Of a DNA stretch of 64,000 bases, positions 41,957 through 49,718 are shown in pieces. Source of the DNA: Gillisella taibaishanensis (GTDB lineage Bacteria > Pseudomonadota > Alphaproteobacteria > Rhizobiales > Rhizobiaceae). Below the pieces are notes generated by a model. That model had not been told where the DNA came from. It saw only the letters and a list, made by a program, of their open reading frames with translations, and ran no database searches. Both the position numbers and the translations under genes were made by a program. The DNA is taken from assembly GCF_001938985.1 (NCBI RefSeq), contig NZ_MKIN01000015.1, forward strand, positions 1 to 64,000. The letters are read 5' to 3'. Each line of letters opens with the position of its first letter. Positions within the stretch are counted from its first letter, which is position 1.

Positions 41957-42952
41957 TTGGTACATCGGCTGACATGGTTCGAACCGCAGCGTGCTGATAG
42001 GCCTTTGCGCGAGTTCTTCATCACGGCCCTGCTGGATATTGGCGCGAGCCTGACCTTGCAGGACATGGACGGGCGATACATCTGCATTACCTCGCTTCCA
42101 CAAAGGTGGCCGCTCGCCCATGGCGAAGAGCCGAGTGATGATTCGATATTCGGCCCGGAGATAGGCGCGCAGTTGCGTGAACTGAAAGCCGGGCTGACCG
42201 ACACCGGACAGGGCGCCGAGCTGAGCGTCGAGCCGGGCGATGATACGGTCTTCGAGTTTCGTTGCCGAATGATCCGCATCGGCCCCGAAGAGGTCTGCAT
42301 GATGACGATTCTGGTTGATCGCACCGAAGAAAAGCGGCGCGAGCGACTTCTGCGGGCCTTGCTGCGCGAGGTCAGCCATCGGTCGAAAAACCTGCTGGCG
42401 ATCATCCAGAGCATCGCCTTCCAGACCGCACGCTATTCCGGCACGCTCGACCAGTTCCTCGGCAAATTCCGGGGGCGACTGCATGCCTTATCGATGTCAC
42501 AGGACCTGATCACGGATTCCAGCTGGCGTGGTGCTTATTTTCAAGACCTGGTTCGCCAGCAACTGGAAAAATACGTACCGGAAACGGCCAATCTCATTCA
42601 GGTCTCCGGGGATAATGTACTGCTATCCCCGAATGCCTCTCTCCATATCGGCCTTGCGCTGCATGAACTGATCGTCAATGCGGTCAGCCATGGCGATTTT
42701 ATCAGCAGGCGGAGAAAGATCGACGTCGCATGCCACCGGCAGTGGACCAAGAATGGCGAGGAAATTCGCGTCACCTGGAACGAACCGGTAGAAACGATGA
42801 CCGATGAAGACCTGGATCGCGCCAAGGGGCGGTTTGGCAGCACCGTGCTGGAGCGGGTTGTTCCCGCTTCCGTCAATGGCCATGTCGTTCACCGCTTCGA
42901 CAAAGACAGCGTCTATTACGAGCTGACCTTTCCCGTCGAAGCGCATGAATGA
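41957..42952 (+). CDS. HisKA_2/HWE-type sensor histidine kinase, soluble
   Basis: About 331 residues and no membrane helix. An N-terminal PAS-like sensor (LLDIGASLTLQDMDGRYICITSLP) is followed by the HisKA_2 phospho-acceptor box LLREVSHRSKNLLAIIQSIA (His near 149) and an ATPase domain with LALHELIVNAVSHG. Kinases of this class feed PhyR in other Rhizobiales, and the position 114 bases downstream of phyR fits. I prefer TTG 41957 because GGAGAG lies at the right distance; a longer form from GTG 41894 is possible. The signal sensed is unknown. Confidence 0.83.
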   Translation: MVHRLTWFEPQRADRPLREFFITALLDIGASLTLQDMDGRYICITSLPQRWPLAHGEEPSDDSIFGPEIGAQLRELKAGLTDTGQGAELSVEPGDDTVFEFRCRMIRIGPEEVCMMTILVDRTEEKRRERLLRALLREVSHRSKNLLAIIQSIAFQTARYSGTLDQFLGKFRGRLHALSMSQDLITDSSWRGAYFQDLVRQQLEKYVPETANLIQVSGDNVLLSPNASLHIGLALHELIVNAVSHGDFISRRRKIDVACHRQWTKNGEEIRVTWNEPVETMTDEDLDRAKGRFGSTVLERVVPASVNGHVVHRFDKDSVYYELTFPVEAHE

Positions 42953-43079
42953 CCGCGTTTGCGTTCAAGTCCCTCACTAATAACGAATTCCGCATAAAAA
43001 GGGGAACAGACTCCCCCGCCAGCGCTTTGGTGCGCTAAGCTGCTGCGCTGCGATCACGCGCGCGGCAAATAAAGGAGCC

Positions 43080-44171
43080 ATGATGCGCCTGTTCAACTGT
43101 TCCAATTGTAAAACCGTTGTATTCTTCGACAACACTCAATGCCTGTCCTGCCAGTCCCAGCTCGGCTTTCGGCCCTCGGAAACCCGCTTCCTTGCCATGG
43201 ATGCCGATCATACCGCGCTGATCGATGGCATGAGGCAGGGTGACCCGATGAGGCTCTGCGCCAATGCGCAGCATGATGCCTGCAACTGGCTGGTGGAAGA
43301 TGTCGCGGATTTTTGCATCGCCTGCCGCCACAATCTGGTCATCCCTGATCTGTCGAGCAGTGACAACCTGGAAAACTGGCGCAAGATTGAAAATGCAAAG
43401 CATGTCTTGTTCTATTCGCTGCTTCGTTTCCACCTGCCGATCGCCGAACGTTCAGATACCGTGCCTGACGGTCTGGCCTTCGAGTTCCTGGAAGACGATT
43501 CGGCTCTGACCGGCGGTCAGCCAGTCATGACCGGCCATGATTCCGGGCTGATTACCCTGAACATCGCCGAGGGGTCGGACGCCGAGCGCGAAGCCAGGCG
43601 CGTGGCGCTGGGCGAGCCGTTCCGCACGCTGATTGGTCATTTCCGCCACGAGGTCGGCCACTACTACTGGAACGTTCTGGTTCGCGATGGCGGCCGGCTT
43701 TACGACTGCCGGGCGATTTTCGGCAATGATGAAGAAGATTACGGCGAGGCATTGCAGCGCCACTATGCCAACGGCCCGGCGCCGGGCTGGGAAGGCAGTT
43801 TTGTCAGCGCCTATGCCTCCAGCCACCCATGGGAGGACTTCGCCGAGACCTTCGCCCACTATATCCACATCGTCGATGCGCTCGAAACCGCCTATGCCTT
43901 TGGCCTGCGGACCCGGCCGGCCATAGAGCCGGAGAGAAAGGCGACGCAAGAGGAAAACATGGCCGTGAAGGTAGATTTCGATCCCTACCGGTCAGAGGAT
44001 GCTCGGGCTTTGGTCGAGGCCTGGGTGCCGCTCACCGTTGCCATCAACAGCATCAACCGCAGCATGGGGCAGCCGGATCTCTATCCCTTCGTGCTATCGG
44101 AACCGGTGCTGGTCAAGCTGGATTTCATCCACAACCTCATCCACGCCGCGACGGACACCCGCAGCTGGTAA
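43080..44171 (+). CDS. Putative zinc-binding metallopeptidase (DUF2248-like)
   Basis: A 363-residue protein. The N-terminus is a zinc ribbon with four cysteines (CSNCKTVVFFDNTQCLSC) and a second CxxxC-type group lies at about residues 60-85 (CANAQHDACNW, FCIACRHN). In the centre HFRHEVGHYYW carries an HExxH-type metallopeptidase motif, with downstream Glu/His candidates in DFAETFAHYIH. No signal peptide. The gene follows AAAGGAG. An upstream GGAAC box at 43003 has GCTT rather than CGTT after 16 bases, so EcfG control is doubtful. Confidence 0.82.
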   Translation: MMRLFNCSNCKTVVFFDNTQCLSCQSQLGFRPSETRFLAMDADHTALIDGMRQGDPMRLCANAQHDACNWLVEDVADFCIACRHNLVIPDLSSSDNLENWRKIENAKHVLFYSLLRFHLPIAERSDTVPDGLAFEFLEDDSALTGGQPVMTGHDSGLITLNIAEGSDAEREARRVALGEPFRTLIGHFRHEVGHYYWNVLVRDGGRLYDCRAIFGNDEEDYGEALQRHYANGPAPGWEGSFVSAYASSHPWEDFAETFAHYIHIVDALETAYAFGLRTRPAIEPERKATQEENMAVKVDFDPYRSEDARALVEAWVPLTVAINSINRSMGQPDLYPFVLSEPVLVKLDFIHNLIHAATDTRSW

Positions 44172-44297
44172 CCAGCCTTGACGGCGTCTGTTGCCATCTT
44201 GCAACAGGCGCGTCGGCGGGCTTCGCAGCCGCCCTGTCGCTGCCGGAACAAGCAGGTCTCCCGGACATTCTCCCCGCAAGGGTAAGGGAGATCAGTC

Positions 44298-44627
44298 ATG
44301 GTAAGCTTTGCGGCAATAATGGTGATTGTTGCTTGTCATCCCGAGCGGGCCGATTGCTTGAAACAGCCAGTCGCCGTCATCAATTATGGCAACTTGAGCC
44401 AGTGTCAGACAGCCTTGCCGGTGCGTCTGCGCCAGCTCGATGAGCGGACATTGAAATTGTATGGCGATTGTATTCCGGTTTCCGCCGACCTGGTGGCCGG
44501 TAAGATCGGGATCCGCTCGATGCTGAGCGAGAATCAAAAGCAGGATTTCGCTAAGGGTAGTTCTAACGAACGCCAAGGCAGCGGCAAAACTGTCTCGGCG
44601 GTCGCGCTTGACGATATTAACCGCTAG
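44298..44627 (+). CDS. Conserved small protein of unknown function
   Basis: A 109-residue protein. The N-terminal stretch MVSFAAIMVIVACHPERADCLKQPVAV is partly hydrophobic and could be an export signal; four cysteines (residues 13, 20, 35, 58) suggest disulfides outside the cytoplasm. From memory, similar small proteins occur in Rhizobium genomes. A GGGAG ribosome binding site precedes the ATG and an intrinsic terminator follows 36 bases after the stop. I cannot assign a function. Confidence 0.65.
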   Translation: MVSFAAIMVIVACHPERADCLKQPVAVINYGNLSQCQTALPVRLRQLDERTLKLYGDCIPVSADLVAGKIGIRSMLSENQKQDFAKGSSNERQGSGKTVSAVALDDINR

Positions 44628-44663
44628 GTCGCCGAGAGGCCTTATTATTCCAATGATCAAAAG

Positions 44664-44695
44664 CGAAAAGGCCCGGACAAAACCGGGCCTTTTCG
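44664..44695. terminator. Bidirectional intrinsic terminator
   Basis: CGAAAAGGCCCGG (44664-44676) pairs exactly with CCGGGCCTTTTCG (44683-44695) around ACAAAA, with A and T tracts inside the stem ends. It separates the convergent small-protein gene (44298) and DUF1328 gene (44737). Confidence 0.85.
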
Positions 44696-44736
44696 TTCTT
44701 CTCGATGTCCTGCGCTACCGCCGGACGTTTCCGGGG

Positions 44737-44901
44737 TTAGACCCGACGAAACAAGCGGCTGACCAGCGACAGCAGGAAGAGAACGATGAAAATGAAGAAC
44801 AAGATCTTCGCAATACCGGCCGAAGCACCGGCAATGCCACCAAAGCCCAGAGCGGCGGCGATCAGGGCCACTACGAGGAAGACGAGAGAATAGTACAGCA
44901 T
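44737..44901 (-). CDS. DUF1328 small membrane protein, copy 1
   Basis: A 54-residue protein, mostly two hydrophobic helices: [20 protein letters not shown] and [15 protein letters not shown] joined by the family signature [12 protein letters not shown], ending with a basic tail RLFRRV. DUF1328 (YtjA-like) peptides are membrane proteins of unknown role. AAGGAGG lies at the right distance upstream, and an exact EcfG promoter is centred 44 bases before the start. Confidence 0.9.
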   Translation of the reverse strand: MLYYSLVFLVVALIAAALGFGGIAGASAGIAKILFFIFIVLFLLSLVSRLFRRV

Positions 44902-44932
44902 CGATGAAGCCTCCTTTTGAAACTGCTTAAAA

Positions 44933-44957
44933 AACGAAACCGGGTGCTTAAAGTTCC
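44933..44957 (-). promoter_or_regulatory. EcfG-dependent promoter of DUF1328 copy 1
   Basis: Minus strand: GGAAC (44953-44957), 16-base spacer, CGTT (44933-44936), exact consensus. Predicted leader about 25 bases. Confidence 0.88.
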
Positions 44958-45149
44958 CTGCCGATCTTCAGCGGGACAGTTTTCTCGCATCAGGCACACT
45001 TTTGGGGTATAGAGTGTTCCAAGAACAGACAGCAGCATGACCGACGTAGCGAGTTATTATCCCGCCACTGGCAAGTGCCCTGGAGAAGCGCGACGCCGGC
45101 CTTAATCTTTGAAGGAAGAAGCGACAGGGAATTTTCTGCGCTGGCAAAC

Positions 45150-45174
45150 GGAACCTTCATCGGTATCACTCGTT
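45150..45174 (+). promoter_or_regulatory. EcfG-dependent promoter of nepR-ecfG
   Basis: GGAAC (45150-45154), 16-base spacer, CGTT (45171-45174), exact consensus. Predicted leader about 30 bases. Indicates autoregulation of the sigma factor with its anti-sigma factor. Confidence 0.9.
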
Positions 45175-45211
45175 AAGGCCGCACGTTACCCAAGCAACCG
45201 TCAGAGACATC

Positions 45212-45427
45212 ATGAACAACCATCATAACTATCGTGACCTGAGACAGGAGGAAGCCGGGGGAGCACCGGCAGATATGCATGGCACGATCAGCAGCAAGCT
45301 GCGACAGTTCTATAATGCCGTTCAAGACGAAGGTATTCCGGACCGGTTCATGGATCTGCTTGAGCGCCTGGACGCGGCTGAAAAGGCCTCAGGAACCGTG
45401 CGTGATATGAAGGATAACGCCCGATGA
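45212..45427 (+). CDS. nepR: NepR anti-sigma factor, paralogue 1
   Basis: A 71-residue protein with the NepR core ISSKLRQFYNAVQDEGIPDRFMDLLERLDAAE. It sequesters EcfG until phosphorylated PhyR binds it. The gene overlaps ecfG by four bases (ATGA), the standard arrangement. Compared with the paralogue at 40185, the helix-forming core is conserved while both termini differ: the N-terminus here is acidic/neutral, the other lysine-rich. Confidence 0.94.
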   Translation: MNNHHNYRDLRQEEAGGAPADMHGTISSKLRQFYNAVQDEGIPDRFMDLLERLDAAEKASGTVRDMKDNAR

Positions 45428-45990
45428 CAGCTGAAAAAGAGGCGGACGACCGCGGTTTCAAGAGAGACATGCTGGCAGCGCTTCCCAATCTGCGCGCCTT
45501 CGCAGTGTCGCTTGCAGGGCGCCATCATGTGGCCGACGATCTCGTGCAGGACACGATCATGAAGGCCTGGGCCAAGCAGGACCATTTTGAGCCCGGCACC
45601 AATATGAAAGCCTGGCTGTTCACCATCCTGCGCAATGAATTCTATTCACAAATGCGCAAACGCGGTCGCGAAGTGTCCGATCCAGATGGCATCTTTACGT
45701 CCCAGCTGGCCGTGCATCCGCAGCAATATGGATCTCTTGATCTGCAAGATTTCAAGAAGGCGCTGGATCAGTTGCCAAGCGATCAGCGCGAAGCAATCAT
45801 CCTCGTCGGAGCATCTGGTTTTGCCTATGAAGAAGCCGCTGAAATCTGCGGATGCGCTGTCGGCACAATCAAAAGCCGGATAAACCGCGCACGCAATCGC
45901 TTGCAGGAAATTCTCGGCGTCAGCGGCGAAGGCGACTTCGGCCCTGACGCTCATGACGCGGCGGTGACCAAACGCGCATTTGCGGTATAA
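45424..45990 (+). CDS. ecfG: ECF sigma factor EcfG (RpoE2-type, general stress response)
   Basis: A 188-residue group ECF15 sigma factor. Region 2 reads LRAFAVSLAGRHHVADDLVQDTIMKAWAKQDHF and LFTILRNEFYSQMRKRGRE (core and -10 recognition), region 4 reads LDQLPSDQREAIILVGASGFAYEEAAEICGCAVGTIKSRINRARNRL (-35 recognition). It is translationally coupled to nepR and carries its own consensus promoter. The many GGAAC-N16-CGTT sites within 10 kb define probable direct targets. Confidence 0.96.
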   Translation: MTAEKEADDRGFKRDMLAALPNLRAFAVSLAGRHHVADDLVQDTIMKAWAKQDHFEPGTNMKAWLFTILRNEFYSQMRKRGREVSDPDGIFTSQLAVHPQQYGSLDLQDFKKALDQLPSDQREAIILVGASGFAYEEAAEICGCAVGTIKSRINRARNRLQEILGVSGEGDFGPDAHDAAVTKRAFAV

Positions 45991-46014
45991 GATATCTCTA
46001 TAAATTAAATTCGT

Positions 46015-46050
46015 CGCCGCCGAGATCAGCTTTCGGCGGCGTCTTTGTTT
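46015..46050 (+). terminator. Intrinsic terminator of nepR-ecfG
   Basis: CGCCGCCGA (46015-46023) pairs with TCGGCGGCG (46033-46041), followed by TCTTTGTTT. It lies 24 bases after the ecfG stop, between convergent genes. Confidence 0.88.
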
Positions 46051-46056
46051 GAGCGA

Positions 46057-46485
46057 TCAGCCACCATGTCCGTGCCGGTTGCCGGTATCGCCCCCATCTA
46101 CGCCATCACTCACTGCAGCCTGCGGGTCGCGATTGGCCGCCGCAAAGACGGCAGCAAGCAGCCTCTGTTCGTCAAACGGCTTCATCAGCGACGCAAAACT
46201 TGGCTCGGCCTGCGATAATCCTGGCACTTCGTCGAAGGAAGTCAAAAAGACGGCGCCGGCACCGTTCTGACGAATGAGATCGAACTGGGCGCGGTTATGT
46301 CGGGGAATGATGGTTGCATCGGTCAGGACCACATCATACCGCTCTTCAAGCAGCTTTGAGGACATGTCGCGGGGAAGACAGACCGTAATAGTGCAGCCGG
46401 CAGCCTCAGTCAGCAGGACTTCAATTTCTAGAGCGATCAGGGCCTGCTTTTCGGCGACCAGAACGTGCAGAGGCTTGTCAGTCAT
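46057..46485 (-). CDS. Single-domain response regulator-like receiver
   Basis: A 142-residue receiver domain without output domain plus a Gly/His-rich tail. The phospho-acceptor Asp is kept in VVLTDATI, Thr in VFLTSFDE and Lys in LMKPF, but the acidic pair after strand 1 reads AEKQ instead of EDE/DDE, so one Mg2+ ligand is replaced by lysine. That may weaken or abolish ordinary phosphorylation. It converges on ecfG. A role as phosphate sink or modulator in the stress network is possible; sequence alone does not show it. Confidence 0.82.
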   Translation of the reverse strand: MTDKPLHVLVAEKQALIALEIEVLLTEAAGCTITVCLPRDMSSKLLEERYDVVLTDATIIPRHNRAQFDLIRQNGAGAVFLTSFDEVPGLSQAEPSFASLMKPFDEQRLLAAVFAAANRDPQAAVSDGVDGGDTGNRHGHGG

Positions 46486-46727
46486 TGATTAACCTTTTTG
46501 CTAAAAGCCCTTATCGACGCTAGGCTCGCCGGGGTCATTTAAAAAAGACATGTTCCGCATGCGACATGCAGGAACAAATGCGTCTTCCGGCCCTTTATCG
46601 TCTCGAATGCGATCGGGAAGAGCGAAGACCGGCTTTCCCGGGAGATCGACGACAACAAAAGAGCCGGGAAATCGTTCAGTCTTCTGGGATCGAGCATATT
46701 TCGGGAAAAACATAAAAAGGGGTCGCA

Positions 46728-47501
46728 ATGCCGGAGGAACGGGCAGGACAGAGTGAACGGCTAAAGAATGGAATCCATACAGCCTGTCTGGTTTGCCCCA
46801 TCCGTCTCAACGATCACTTTCGCGAGTTCAGCCCTGGCGAACTGGAATTCGTCAGAAGCTTTCGCAAGGGCGAGTTTCACGCCGATGCCGGCACCACCAT
46901 TCTCGTCGAAGGCAGCCACAGCGCCCATCTCTATACAGTGCTGACCGGTTGGGGTTTTCGCTATAAGATCCTCGAGGATGGTCGCCGCCAGATCCTCAAT
47001 TACGTCGTTCCCGGTGATATGATCGGTCTACAGGGAGCCGTCTTCGATGAGATGGCTCATTCCGTGGAAGCGCTGACCCCGATGCGGCTCTGCGTCTTCG
47101 AGCGCGACAGGTTGTTATCGCTGTTCGAAAAGCACCCCGGCCTCGGCTACGACCTTACCTGGATCGCGTCACGCGAAGAAAGCATGCTGGACGATCACCT
47201 GATCAGTATCGGACGGCGAACAGCCTTGGAACGGGCCGCTTATCTCCTGGCCTTCCTTGATGATCGCGGCCGGGTCTCTGGCCTGACAGGCGAAGACAAG
47301 GCCTATCTTCCGATCACCCAAGCCCACGTTGCCGACACGCTTGGCCTGTCGATCGTGCATACCAACAAGACCCTGAAGAAGCTGGTCTCGCGCGGCTTAA
47401 TCCGCTGGCTTGATCGCGGCTGCGAAATTCTCGACAATTTCGGGCTTCAGGAAGCGGCAAACTGGAAGCCGGACGGTATCACCCGTCGCCCGTTTATCTG
47501 A
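46728..47501 (+). CDS. Crp/Fnr family transcriptional regulator
   Basis: A 257-residue regulator with a cyclic-nucleotide-binding-type beta barrel (FRKGEFHADAGTTILVEGSHSAHLYTVLTGWGF) and a C-terminal winged helix (ITQAHVADTLGLSIVHTNKTLKKLVSRGLI). Two cysteines sit at the N-terminus (CLVCP), but the four-cysteine iron-sulfur pattern of FNR is absent, so oxygen sensing by a cluster is not supported. The start has an AGGGG site. No consensus EcfG promoter lies upstream; a GGAAC at 46571 lacks a CGTT partner. Confidence 0.88.
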   Translation: MPEERAGQSERLKNGIHTACLVCPIRLNDHFREFSPGELEFVRSFRKGEFHADAGTTILVEGSHSAHLYTVLTGWGFRYKILEDGRRQILNYVVPGDMIGLQGAVFDEMAHSVEALTPMRLCVFERDRLLSLFEKHPGLGYDLTWIASREESMLDDHLISIGRRTALERAAYLLAFLDDRGRVSGLTGEDKAYLPITQAHVADTLGLSIVHTNKTLKKLVSRGLIRWLDRGCEILDNFGLQEAANWKPDGITRRPFI

Positions 47502-47515
47502 CCCACAATTTCCTC

Positions 47516-47567
47516 AAAACAAAGAAAAGGCCAAAGCCCACCCTGGAGAAACCAGTGGACTTTGGCC
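47516..47567 (-). terminator. Hairpin terminator for DUF1328 copy 2 (minus strand)
   Basis: GGCCAAAG (47529-47536) pairs with CTTTGGCC (47560-47567); read on the minus strand it is followed by a T-rich tract (the complement of 47516-47528). It may also end the Crp gene transcript from the other side. Confidence 0.6.
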
Positions 47568-47709
47568 TAGCCCGTCGCACGGGCGACGCATAGAACCTAA
47601 GAGGGATCGCTTCCGGCCCTATGCGGTAGATGTCGGTCGAACATCGCGTTTCCTTGCCGCCCAGCCCGCATCGGGGCAGTGAGCGGCAAGGAGCCCGCGA
47701 CCAGAGGCC

Positions 47710-47874
47710 TTAGGCGACAATGACGATACCGCTGATAAGCGCGATGATGAAAATCACCAGCACGATGAAAATCAGAATCTTCGCCACCCCGGCAGAGGCA
47801 CCAGCGACACCCCGGAAGCCAAGAAGGCTCGCAACGGCGGCGATCAGCAGAAAAATCAAGATCCAGTGCAGCAT
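47710..47874 (-). CDS. DUF1328 small membrane protein, copy 2
   Basis: A 54-residue protein of the same family and length as the one at 44737: MLHWILIFLLIAAVASLLGF, the signature GVAGASAGVAK, then ILIFIVLVIFIIALI. Two membrane helices. AAGGAG ribosome binding site. An exact EcfG promoter lies 33 bases upstream of the start. The two copies share the signature but differ in both helices, so the duplication is not recent. Confidence 0.9.
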   Translation of the reverse strand: MLHWILIFLLIAAVASLLGFRGVAGASAGVAKILIFIVLVIFIIALISGIVIVA

Positions 47875-47906
47875 GTTAGGCTCCTTATCAAAAATATCAG
47901 AAGCAG

Positions 47907-47931
47907 AACGGTAAGCGGCTGAAAAGGTTCC
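47907..47931 (-). promoter_or_regulatory. EcfG-dependent promoter of DUF1328 copy 2
   Basis: Minus strand: GGAAC (47927-47931), 16-base spacer, CGTT (47907-47910), exact consensus, at the same distance from its gene as in copy 1. Confidence 0.88.
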
Positions 47932-48005
47932 TGCATCGCCACGCTGGTCGACAAATGCCAGCCGCAGAATGCAACCCTGGAAAATGCGGCGCTGGCGATA
48001 TTATA

Positions 48006-48024
48006 CTTGAAATAAGTACTCAAG
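48006..48024. promoter_or_regulatory. Iron-responsive operator (IRO box, RirA-type) before exbB
   Basis: CTTGA-N9-TCAAG, containing TGA (48008-48010), nine bases, TCA (48020-48022), which fits the TGA-N9-TCA motif of genes repressed by RirA in rhizobia. It lies 80 bases before exbB in AT-rich, promoter-like sequence. Repression under iron sufficiency is predicted. Confidence 0.7.
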
Positions 48025-48103
48025 TTTAATATCGAGAACGGGTTAAGGCATGCTGGCACGTCAGCCAGCGCCTGCAATTGATTTCGATCTGGAAGGTTGT
48101 TTC

Positions 48104-49225
48104 ATGGCCCATTCTGGCTCCTCTCCGCTTGCCCGCGCGAGTAAGATCCTGGCTCTCGGCTCGAGCCTGTTGCTCGGCGCAGTGGTCTTATCCACAAACG
48201 CCCAAGAGGCGCAGCCGGCCTCAAGCGCGACCAGCGAGCAGGTCCAAAGCCAACCGGCAACCACGCCGCCAGCCGCGAATGAAACATCCCCTTCTCCGGC
48301 AACTGGGAGCGGACAGACAGCACCACAGCAGAAGACCGAGCGCCCGCAGACGCCGCCAACATCCGCTGCGATGGACAGCGCCACGAGCCAGTCGGCGCCG
48401 ATTGCAACCGGTATTGCTCCCTCCGCATCTGCTCCCCCTCCGGCCCCCGCCTCGGCCCCAGCGGCTGCCGCCAGCGCAGCGAACCATGCCGGACAGCGCA
48501 GCGACATCCCGCATGATCTGTCGCCGGTCGGCATGTTCATGGCCGCCGATTGGGTGGTGAAATCGGTGATGATCGCGCTTGGTCTTGCCTCCGTCGCAAC
48601 CTGGACCATCCTTCTGGCAAAGACCATGCAGCTTGCCGGTGGCAAGATCCGGCTGCGGCGTGGCCTCGCCATCCTGCAGGAAGCGCGTTCGCTGTCACAG
48701 GCCGCAGGCGGGCTGCAAGGCGGCCGCGGTACTGTATCCGTCATGCTGGCGGCAGCTGCGCGTGAGCTGAAGCTGTCGGAATCTGCGCTCGATTATGCCG
48801 GTAATGACGGCGTGAAGGAGCGTGTCGGCTCGGCGCTGTCGCGCATCGAGGTCGCCGCCGGACGCCGGATGACCTCAGGTACCGGCATCCTCGCCACGAT
48901 CGGCTCCATCGGGCCTTTCGTCGGCTTGTTCGGCACCGTCTGGGGCATCATGAATTCCTTCATCGGCATTTCCCAATCGCAGACCACCAATCTTGCAGTC
49001 GTCGCCCCCGGCATTGCCGAGGCGCTGCTGGCCACTGCCGTCGGGTTGGTCGCCGCCATTCCTGCCGTCGTGATCTACAACGTCTTTGCCCGTGCCGTGA
49101 CCGGCTACCGCCAGCAGCTCGTCGATGCCGCAGCGGCGGTGGAGCGGCTGGTCAGCCGTGACCTGGACTTCCGCAAGGTGCCGGCCGATGTGCGGGCTGC
49201 TCGACTGAAAGTGGTGACGGAGTAA
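48104..49225 (+). CDS. exbB: ExbB, TonB-system proton channel subunit (extended N-terminus)
   Basis: Energises TonB using the proton gradient. The 373-residue protein starts with a signal-like helix ([16 protein letters not shown]), then about 110 residues rich in Ala, Pro, Ser and Gln, before the MotA/TolQ/ExbB core: three membrane helices ([58 protein letters not shown]). This long periplasmic extension is common in rhizobial ExbB. ATG 48104 follows GGAAGG; the frame opens at 48050. First gene of an exbB-exbD-tonB operon under a predicted IRO box. Confidence 0.94.
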   Translation: MAHSGSSPLARASKILALGSSLLLGAVVLSTNAQEAQPASSATSEQVQSQPATTPPAANETSPSPATGSGQTAPQQKTERPQTPPTSAAMDSATSQSAPIATGIAPSASAPPPAPASAPAAAASAANHAGQRSDIPHDLSPVGMFMAADWVVKSVMIALGLASVATWTILLAKTMQLAGGKIRLRRGLAILQEARSLSQAAGGLQGGRGTVSVMLAAAARELKLSESALDYAGNDGVKERVGSALSRIEVAAGRRMTSGTGILATIGSIGPFVGLFGTVWGIMNSFIGISQSQTTNLAVVAPGIAEALLATAVGLVAAIPAVVIYNVFARAVTGYRQQLVDAAAAVERLVSRDLDFRKVPADVRAARLKVVTE

Positions 49226-49229
49226 ACCC

Positions 49230-49718
49230 ATGGCAGGCGGAATTCGCGATCATTCCGGCGATGATCTGGTGGAAAACCACGAGATCAACGTCACCCCCTT
49301 CATCGACGTCATGTTGGTCCTGCTGATCATTTTCATGGTGGCGGCACCGTTAGCCACCGTCGATGTCAATGTCGATCTCCCGGCCTCCAGCGCCGCACCG
49401 GCCAAGCGGCCGGACGAGCCCGTCTATCTGACACTGAAACAGGATCTGACGCTTGCGATTGGCAATGATACTGTCGGCCGTGACGCCCTGCCAGCGATGC
49501 TGGACCAGATCTCCAAGGGCAACAAGGATACCCGCATCTTCCTGAGGGCCGACAAGACGGTTGGCTATGGCGAGTTCATGACCGTCATGAACCTGCTGCG
49601 CGACGCCGGCTACCTGAAGATCGCGCTGGTGGGTGTGGAAACGCTACCGCAACCGCCAGGCAGCACGTCAAACGGCACATCAGGCGCATCGCCGGCTGAG
49701 GATACCAACGGGCAATGA
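49230..49718 (+). CDS. exbD: ExbD, TonB-system energiser
   Basis: A 162-residue protein with one N-terminal membrane helix bearing the proton-path aspartate (INVTPFIDVMLVLLIIFMVAAP) and a periplasmic domain. It forms the ExbB-ExbD motor. The gene starts five bases after exbB and overlaps tonB by four bases (ATGA). The C-terminal 20 residues are a Gly/Ser/Pro-rich tail. Confidence 0.95.
   Translation: MAGGIRDHSGDDLVENHEINVTPFIDVMLVLLIIFMVAAPLATVDVNVDLPASSAAPAKRPDEPVYLTLKQDLTLAIGNDTVGRDALPAMLDQISKGNKDTRIFLRADKTVGYGEFMTVMNLLRDAGYLKIALVGVETLPQPPGSTSNGTSGASPAEDTNGQ

Larger units (their letters stand above)
44902..45211. other. Divergent regulatory region between DUF1328 copy 1 and nepR-ecfG
   Basis: A 310-base non-coding stretch holding one exact EcfG promoter on each strand (minus 44933-44957, plus 45150-45174). 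No further gene or repeat is visible in it. Confidence 0.6.

Noticed and set aside
43003-43027. GGAAC box before the metallopeptidase gene
   Set aside because: After 16 bases it reads GCTT and after 17 CTTT, not CGTT; too weak to call a promoter.
44245-44269. GGAAC box before the small-protein gene at 44298
   Set aside because: The -10 position reads CATT; left out as a poor match.
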